From Actinotalea subterranea (GTDB lineage Bacteria; Actinomycetota; Actinomycetes; Actinomycetales; Cellulomonadaceae), in assembly GCF_008364845.1 (NCBI RefSeq), contig NZ_VTTP01000008.1, positions 1 through 64,000 on the forward strand: a DNA stretch of 64,000 nucleotides. The letters run 5' to 3'. The notes below the pieces were generated by a model. That model ran no database searches. It was not told the DNA's origin and saw nothing but the letters and a program-made list of their open reading frames with translations. Shown here piece by piece: positions 60,232-64,000 of this stretch (position 1 is the stretch's first letter; every line of letters starts with the position of its first letter). The position numbers were made by a program, and so were the translations under genes.

Positions 60232-61233
60232 TCACCAGCGGTTGTGCGCCTCCTCGGCCCAGCCCTCGACGCCGTCGACCCGGATGCGGCGCCCTGCGTC
60301 GTCGGTCATCGCGCCGGACCAGGTGCCGAAGCACTGGTGGGTCTCGCCCGCGACGATCAGGAGGTCGGTGCGCGCGGCCCGCTCGTGGAACGGCGTGAAC
60401 GTGAGGTCGACGCGCGCGCGGTCGGCGTCGTGCACGTGCCAGGGGGCGAGCCAGTCCGTGCGGTCGTACTCCCACACGAGGTCGTCGCTGTTCTTGTGCA
60501 GCCGGCCGTCGACGAGCAGCGCGTTCTCGGTCGAGCCCGTCCCGTCCGTCCACGCGCCGCCCACCTGGACGCCGACGACGTGCCCGTCGACCACCCCGCT
60601 GCCCGCGCCCCAGTTCCAGCGCATCCGGTACGGCCACCGGCCGCGGCCGTGGTCGAGGACCGCCCACGACGCGCCGTCGGGCAGGGTGTGGCGCACGCCG
60701 TCGACAGTGAGGCTGCCCGACGCCGGGCGGGCGACGTCCTTGACCGTGTACTGGAAGCGCCGGTCGCTCCACGGCACGACGACGCCGAGCGACTCGTGGC
60801 CCTCGGGTGACGCGGCGACCACGTCGACCTCGACGCGAGGGGTGCGGGCCCGCAGCCGGGTGCCGCCCGCGACGTCCTCGATGCGGATGTCGAGCCCGCG
60901 CGCCCGGGCGACCGCCGGGCCGTCGCCCAGGCTCGCGGGCAGCTGGACCCCTCTGCCCAGGGGCACGACGGCGACGGTGTCGACGTCGCCCGACGTCGCG
61001 CGGTCGAGCACCCACACCTGGTGCTGCGCGGCGTAGTCGAGGTCGGCGACGGTCAGTGCGATCACGTGGCGGGGCGTCATGACCGCCCAGTACTCCCAGC
61101 GCTTGCTACGGCCCCACCCGCGCAGACCGGTCCGGTGCAGGGGCCTGCGGGTCCAGCCGACGGCGGCGGGGTCGAGCCGCCCGTCGGCCCGGCACAGCTC
61201 GACCGTCGCGGTGATCTCCAGCTCCGTCGCCAT
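60232..61233 (-). CDS. DUF2804 family protein
   Basis: A 333-residue protein of the DUF2804 family. The N-terminal RRPLHRTGLRGWGRSKRWEYWAVMTP, the central WAVLDHGRGRWPYRMRWNWGAG, then GGAWTDGTGSTENALLVDGR and HQCFGTWSGAMTDDAG are typical. The beta-rich pattern and Trp/Asp/Asn motifs suggest a carbohydrate- or lipid-related enzyme of unproven activity. There is no signal peptide. ATG 61233 has CAGACT six bases upstream, again leaderless in form. The ligase gene follows 70 bp downstream and has its own box. Confidence 0.85.
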   Translation of the reverse strand: MATELEITATVELCRADGRLDPAAVGWTRRPLHRTGLRGWGRSKRWEYWAVMTPRHVIALTVADLDYAAQHQVWVLDRATSGDVDTVAVVPLGRGVQLPASLGDGPAVARARGLDIRIEDVAGGTRLRARTPRVEVDVVAASPEGHESLGVVVPWSDRRFQYTVKDVARPASGSLTVDGVRHTLPDGASWAVLDHGRGRWPYRMRWNWGAGSGVVDGHVVGVQVGGAWTDGTGSTENALLVDGRLHKNSDDLVWEYDRTDWLAPWHVHDADRARVDLTFTPFHERAARTDLLIVAGETHQCFGTWSGAMTDDAGRRIRVDGVEGWAEEAHNRW

Positions 61234-61239
61234 CCGCGC

Positions 61240-61245
61240 AGTCTG
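61240..61245 (-). promoter_or_regulatory. Leaderless -10 box for the DUF2804 gene
   Basis: CAGACT on the minus strand ends six bases before the ATG at 61233. Confidence 0.35.
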
Positions 61246-61292
61246 CCGTGCCGGCGGCCCGGCCGGGACCCCGCAGCCGCCGGCGGTCGCCG

Positions 61293-62051
61293 TCACACGT
61301 CGCGCACGCGGAGCGCGGCGTAGGCCGCGACGACGACGGCGTCGACTGCAAGGACGAGGACGGCCAGCCCCGTCGAGGGCGTGAGCGCGCCGTCGACCGG
61401 GACGACGGTGTACGCGGCCTGGCCGGCGGTGACGGGCCAGTAGCCGGCGAACCAGTCCCCGAGGGCACCGGGCAGGCCCGGCCCGAGCGCGGGCACCAGC
61501 AGGAGCGCGCCGACGAGGACGGCGAGGCTCGTCGTCGTCGAGCGGGTGAGGACGCCGACGGCCATCCCCGCGAGCGTGACGAGCGTCAGGTAGAGCGTCC
61601 CGCCGACGAGCGCCCCGGCTACGCCAGGGTCGCCCGGTCCGGCAGCGGGCAGGCCGGCGCCGCGCAGCGCGACCTGCACGACGGTGAAGCTCAGCAGGGT
61701 GGTGGCGGCGCCCGTGGCGAGCCCGACGGCTGTCACGACGAGGGCCTTGGCCCGGAGGAGGCGGGCCCGGGACGGGACGGCGGACAGGCTCGTGCCGATC
61801 ATCGCGGTGTCGTACTCGGGCGTGATGCTGAGCGCGCCGAGCATGCCGACGAGCAGCTGCGCGAAGAGGAAGCCCTTGAGGCTCGTCGCGGTCGGGTCCC
61901 AGGGCGTGGGCAGGTCGGACGGGGTGCCGCCCAGCACCTCGGACACGCCGAGGATGCCGAGGGCGGCGCCTGAGACCACGGCGCTGAGGGCTGTGAGCCA
62001 GGTGCTGCGGACGCTGCGGAGCTTGGTCCACTCGGAGCGGAGGACGTTCAT
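61293..62051 (-). CDS. ABC-2 type permease
   Basis: A 252-residue membrane subunit with six predicted helices. It starts MNVLRSEWTKLRSVRSTWLT, the usual cytoplasmic entry of small ABC-2 permeases in Streptomyces-type exporters, followed by ALSAVVSGAALGILGV. EYDTAMIGTSLSAVPSRARLLRAKAL is the conserved cytoplasmic loop. It overlaps the ATPase gene by four bases (ATGA) and belongs to the TetR-controlled exporter. Substrate unknown. Confidence 0.88.
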   Translation of the reverse strand: MNVLRSEWTKLRSVRSTWLTALSAVVSGAALGILGVSEVLGGTPSDLPTPWDPTATSLKGFLFAQLLVGMLGALSITPEYDTAMIGTSLSAVPSRARLLRAKALVVTAVGLATGAATTLLSFTVVQVALRGAGLPAAGPGDPGVAGALVGGTLYLTLVTLAGMAVGVLTRSTTTSLAVLVGALLLVPALGPGLPGALGDWFAGYWPVTAGQAAYTVVPVDGALTPSTGLAVLVLAVDAVVVAAYAALRVRDV

Positions 62052-63034
62052 GCGGCGTGGCTCCCGTAGTCGGTGGCGTCGTGGGTCAGGCGGAGGAAGA
62101 CGTCCTCGAGGGACTCGCGGACGGCCGTGAGCTCGTCGAGGGCGATGCCCTCGGCGGCGGCGACGTGGCCGACGGCGGACGGGTCGGCTCCCGTGACGAG
62201 GAGCGCGGCGCCGGCGCCGGCAGGGGCACCGGTCTCGGCGTCGGCGCCGGTGCGCGCGGCGACGGTCAGGCCGGCCCGCTCGAGCGCGCGGGCGAGCTCG
62301 ACCGTGGACGCGGCCCGGACCAGGACGTCACGGCTCGTGTTGTCGCGGACGAAGTCGCGCAGCGAGGCCTGCGCGATGAGCCGGCCCTGGCCGATGACGA
62401 CGAGGTCGTCGGCCGTGAGCTCCATCTCGGACATGAGGTGGCTCGAGAACAGGATCGTCCGGCCCTCGCCTGCGAGGTCGCGCATGAGCGTGCGCATCCA
62501 GCGGATGCCCTCGGGATCGAGGCCGTTGAGGGGCTCGTCGAGCACGAGGACCCCGGGGTCGCCGAGCAGCGCGGTCCCGATGCCCAGGCGCTGGTGCATG
62601 CCGAGCGAGAACTCGCCGACACGGCGCGTGGCCGCGTGGTCGAGCCCCACGAGCTCGAGCACCTCCTCGACCCGCCGCCTGCCGAGGCCCGCGGCCTGTG
62701 CGAACGCGAGGAGGTGCGCGTAGGCGGTGCGGTGGGGGTGTACCGCGCGTGCGTCGAGGAGGGCGCCGATGGTCCGCGCGGGGTCCTCGAGCTCGGCCAT
62801 GCGCCGGTCGCCGATGGTGATGGTGCCGCTCGTGGGCCGGGCCAGGCCCAGAAGCATCCGGATGGCGGTGCTCTTGCCCGCACCGTTCGGGCCCAGGAAC
62901 CCGGTGATGACTCCGGGGCGCGCGGTGAAGGTGAGGTCGTCCACGGCCGTCGTGCTGCCGTAGCGCTTGGTGAGCCCTCGGGCTCGGATGCCGACGCCGG
63001 CCGTCGGGCGGGGTGCGGGGTCCGTGATGGGCAC
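62048..63034 (-). CDS. ABC transporter ATP-binding protein
   Basis: A 328-residue exporter ATPase. Walker A is GPNGAGKST at 48-56, the signature is the variant FSLGMHQRLG, Walker B is VLVLDEPLNGLDPEG, and the H-loop is LFSSHLMSEME. The C-terminal 100 residues, ending LTAVRESLEDVFLRLTHD, are typical of BcrA/DrrA-like ATPases linked to peptide-antibiotic resistance. It is the first gene of its operon, divergent from a TetR gene, with a perfect 23-bp palindrome between them. Confidence 0.9.
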   Translation of the reverse strand: MPITDPAPRPTAGVGIRARGLTKRYGSTTAVDDLTFTARPGVITGFLGPNGAGKSTAIRMLLGLARPTSGTITIGDRRMAELEDPARTIGALLDARAVHPHRTAYAHLLAFAQAAGLGRRRVEEVLELVGLDHAATRRVGEFSLGMHQRLGIGTALLGDPGVLVLDEPLNGLDPEGIRWMRTLMRDLAGEGRTILFSSHLMSEMELTADDLVVIGQGRLIAQASLRDFVRDNTSRDVLVRAASTVELARALERAGLTVAARTGADAETGAPAGAGAALLVTGADPSAVGHVAAAEGIALDELTAVRESLEDVFLRLTHDATDYGSHAA

Positions 63035-63055
63035 GGGTGCTCCTTCGGTTGGAAA

Positions 63056-63078
63056 CTACACTGCACGGTGCAGTGTAG
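63056..63078. promoter_or_regulatory. Perfect 23-bp palindrome, probable TetR operator
   Basis: CTACACTGCAC (63056-63066), one central G, then GTGCAGTGTAG (63068-63078): every base is symmetric. It lies 22 bp before the ATPase start and 30 bp before the TetR start. Such a long exact dyad is the classic TetR-type operator and would control both directions. Confidence 0.85.
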
Positions 63079-63095
63079 ATATCCATTCCTGAAGG

Positions 63096-63101
63096 TACGC
63101 T
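63096..63101 (+). promoter_or_regulatory. Leaderless -10 box for the TetR gene
   Basis: TACGCT ends six bases before the ATG at 63108. The palindrome at 63056-63078 covers the -35 region expected for this box, consistent with autorepression. Confidence 0.5.
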
Positions 63102-63107
63102 GAGAGC

Positions 63108-63848
63108 ATGGCGACAGCGCCGGCGGGAGCGCCGACACCCGCAAGGGGCACGACACGGACCGGCGAAGCCCCCGCGCGCACGCCCTCCCGCGGCCCGCGC
63201 CAGCGGTCCGAGCGCAAGCACGCGGCCATCCTCGCCGCGGCGCAGAGCCTGTTCGTCGCGGAGGGCTACGAGCGGGCGAGCGTCGACGCGATCGCCGCGC
63301 AGGCCCAGGTCTCCAAGCGCACGGTCTACGACCACTTCGGCGACAAGCGGGCGCTGTTCCAGCGTGTCCTCGAGGAGGTCGACGACGCCGTGGTCGCCAC
63401 GGTCCGCACGGCGATCGAGGAGGAGATCACCGACGACCGCGAGCTGCGCGAGTCGCTGGTGGCCTTCGCGGCCCGCGTCACGACGCGCACCTTCCCGTCG
63501 CCCGCCTACGCGACGTTCCGGCGGCTCGAGCGGCAGCGGCGGACGGTGCCGCAGGCCCACGGACCCGGTACCGAGGTCCCCGAGCGCATGCTCGAGCAGC
63601 GGTTCGCCGAGCTCGTCGACGCCGGCAGGCTCCGGGCGGCCGACCCTGCCCTGGCGGCCCGGCACTTCACGGCCCTGACCGTCCGTCTCGCGCTCGACGC
63701 GCTCGACGCGACGCCCGCGCTCAACGCACTCGACGCGAGGCCTGCGCCCGACGCGCTCGACGCGAGCGCGGCGCCCGGTCCGTCCGAGGAGGACCTGCGC
63801 GTGATCGTCACCGACGGCGTCGACGCGTTCCTGCGCGCCTACACCTGA
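63108..63848 (+). CDS. TetR-family regulator of the divergent ABC exporter
   Basis: A 246-residue regulator. A Pro/Thr/Arg-rich 25-residue N-terminus is followed by the HTH: HAAILAAAQSLFVAEGYERA, then SVDAIAAQAQVSKRTVYDHF as turn and recognition helix, about residues 35-82. The C-terminal ligand domain is helical and resembles the TetR_C_AefR-like group (FPSPAYATFRRLERQR). Near the end three 9-residue repeats (LDATPALNA, LDARPAPDA, LDASAAPGP) interrupt the helical domain. By position and operator it controls itself and the ABC exporter. Confidence 0.9.
   Translation: MATAPAGAPTPARGTTRTGEAPARTPSRGPRQRSERKHAAILAAAQSLFVAEGYERASVDAIAAQAQVSKRTVYDHFGDKRALFQRVLEEVDDAVVATVRTAIEEEITDDRELRESLVAFAARVTTRTFPSPAYATFRRLERQRRTVPQAHGPGTEVPERMLEQRFAELVDAGRLRAADPALAARHFTALTVRLALDALDATPALNALDARPAPDALDASAAPGPSEEDLRVIVTDGVDAFLRAYT
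63702..63782. repeat. 27-bp tandem repeats in the TetR gene
   Basis: Three in-frame copies (63702, 63729 and 63756), each beginning CTCGACGCG, encode the 9-residue LDA-led blocks near the C-terminus of the TetR protein. The period is clear by eye; copies differ at several bases. Confidence 0.6.
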
Positions 63849-63854
63849 GCGTCC

Positions 63855-63870
63855 CCCGCGCAGACGCGGG
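63855..63870. terminator. Short hairpin between convergent genes
   Basis: CCCGCG (63855-63860), loop CAGA, CGCGGG (63865-63870), directly after the TetR stop and before the end of the convergent DUF2599-like gene. The stem is short but GC-only. Confidence 0.4.
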
Positions 63871-63878
63871 CGGTGCGC

Positions 63879-64000
63879 TCAGGCGTTGCAGGCGGCCGCG
63901 AGCGTCGCGAGGAGCCCCACGTCGGGCCGCCACGGCTCGAGGTTCCAGCTCTCCTTGTCCGGCGCGCCCACGCTGTGGCACACGAGCTGGTCGCGCATGC
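63879..64000 (-). CDS. DUF2599-like protein, 3' end only
   Basis: The last 39-40 codons of a minus-strand gene that enters from beyond the right edge. The readable end runs MRDQLVCHSVGAPDKES, then WNLEPWRPDVGLLATLAAACNA and stop. The pattern QLVCH, then WNLEPWRP, then a terminal Cys-Asn is what I recall of the DUF2599 domain, a small exported Cys-containing domain of unknown function. The two Cys may form a disulfide. The start and any signal peptide are outside the window. Confidence 0.6.
   Translation of the reverse strand, partial: MRDQLVCHSVGAPDKESWNLEPWRPDVGLLATLAAACNA

Overview
This window is very GC-rich DNA from an actinomycete. Start codons are often GTG, third codon positions are almost always G or C, and clpB carries a HAIR-type HspR operator. 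The gene content (GH65 phosphorylase, FabG4/FadA2-type cluster, LigC-like ligase, DUF4190 and septum-formation-type proteins, IdeR box) fits Micrococcales. A member of the Cellulomonadaceae is my best guess, by inference only. I found no rRNA, tRNA or CRISPR array.

Layout. 1-0.5 kb: IS3-type transposase remnant with a strong hairpin. 0.4-3.5 kb: WYL regulator divergent from a DrrAB-type ABC exporter. 3.6-6.8 kb: universal stress protein and HspR-controlled clpB. 6.9-10.2 kb: HAD phosphatase/phosphoglucomutase overlapping a GH65 disaccharide phosphorylase. 10.2-19.2 kb: envelope proteins, xthA, SDR, pyrE, LemA, YwiC-like, an unrecognised HTH/membrane pair, HAD-IIA and DedA. 19.3-24.7 kb: Nat-type ABC exporter, purT, TrmH-type methyltransferase and class II aldolase. 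24.8-28 kb: a partner-switching module, where a PAS-SpoIIE-HATPase protein lies between two STAS genes. 28.2-34.9 kb: purA, an MFS exporter with a divergent ArsR-like regulator over an array of 14-bp operator-like repeats, purD, a YkuD lipoprotein lacking the catalytic Cys, and purC. 35-40.3 kb: siderophore-iron uptake operon behind an IdeR-like box. 40.4-44.3 kb: amidohydrolase and two zinc alcohol dehydrogenases. 44.3-45.3 kb: repeat-rich DNA around a small lipoprotein. 45.3-47.8 kb: purS-purQ, a GNAT/P-loop kinase fusion and a VOC protein. 48-55.1 kb: fatty-acyl cluster (MaoC, FabG4-like, FadA2-like, TetR, acyl-CoA oxidase-like). 55.2-64 kb: alpha/beta hydrolase, a three-gene secreted/lipoprotein operon, LigC-like ligase, DUF2804, an ABC exporter with a divergent TetR over a perfect palindrome, and the 3' end of a DUF2599-like gene.

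Several small modules share one logic: a regulator divergent from its probable target with a palindromic or repeated site between them (WYL/DrrAB, ArsR/MFS, TetR/fad genes, TetR/ABC). Purine synthesis is spread over five places (purT, purA, purD, purC, purSQ). Many start codons lie 6-8 nt downstream of a TANNNT-like box, which suggests that leaderless transcripts are common here. The observations most worth a second look are the 14-bp operator array, the Ser-for-Cys YkuD protein, the GNAT-kinase fusion, the Cys-less LOV-like PAS switch protein and the duplicated palindromic intergenic element.
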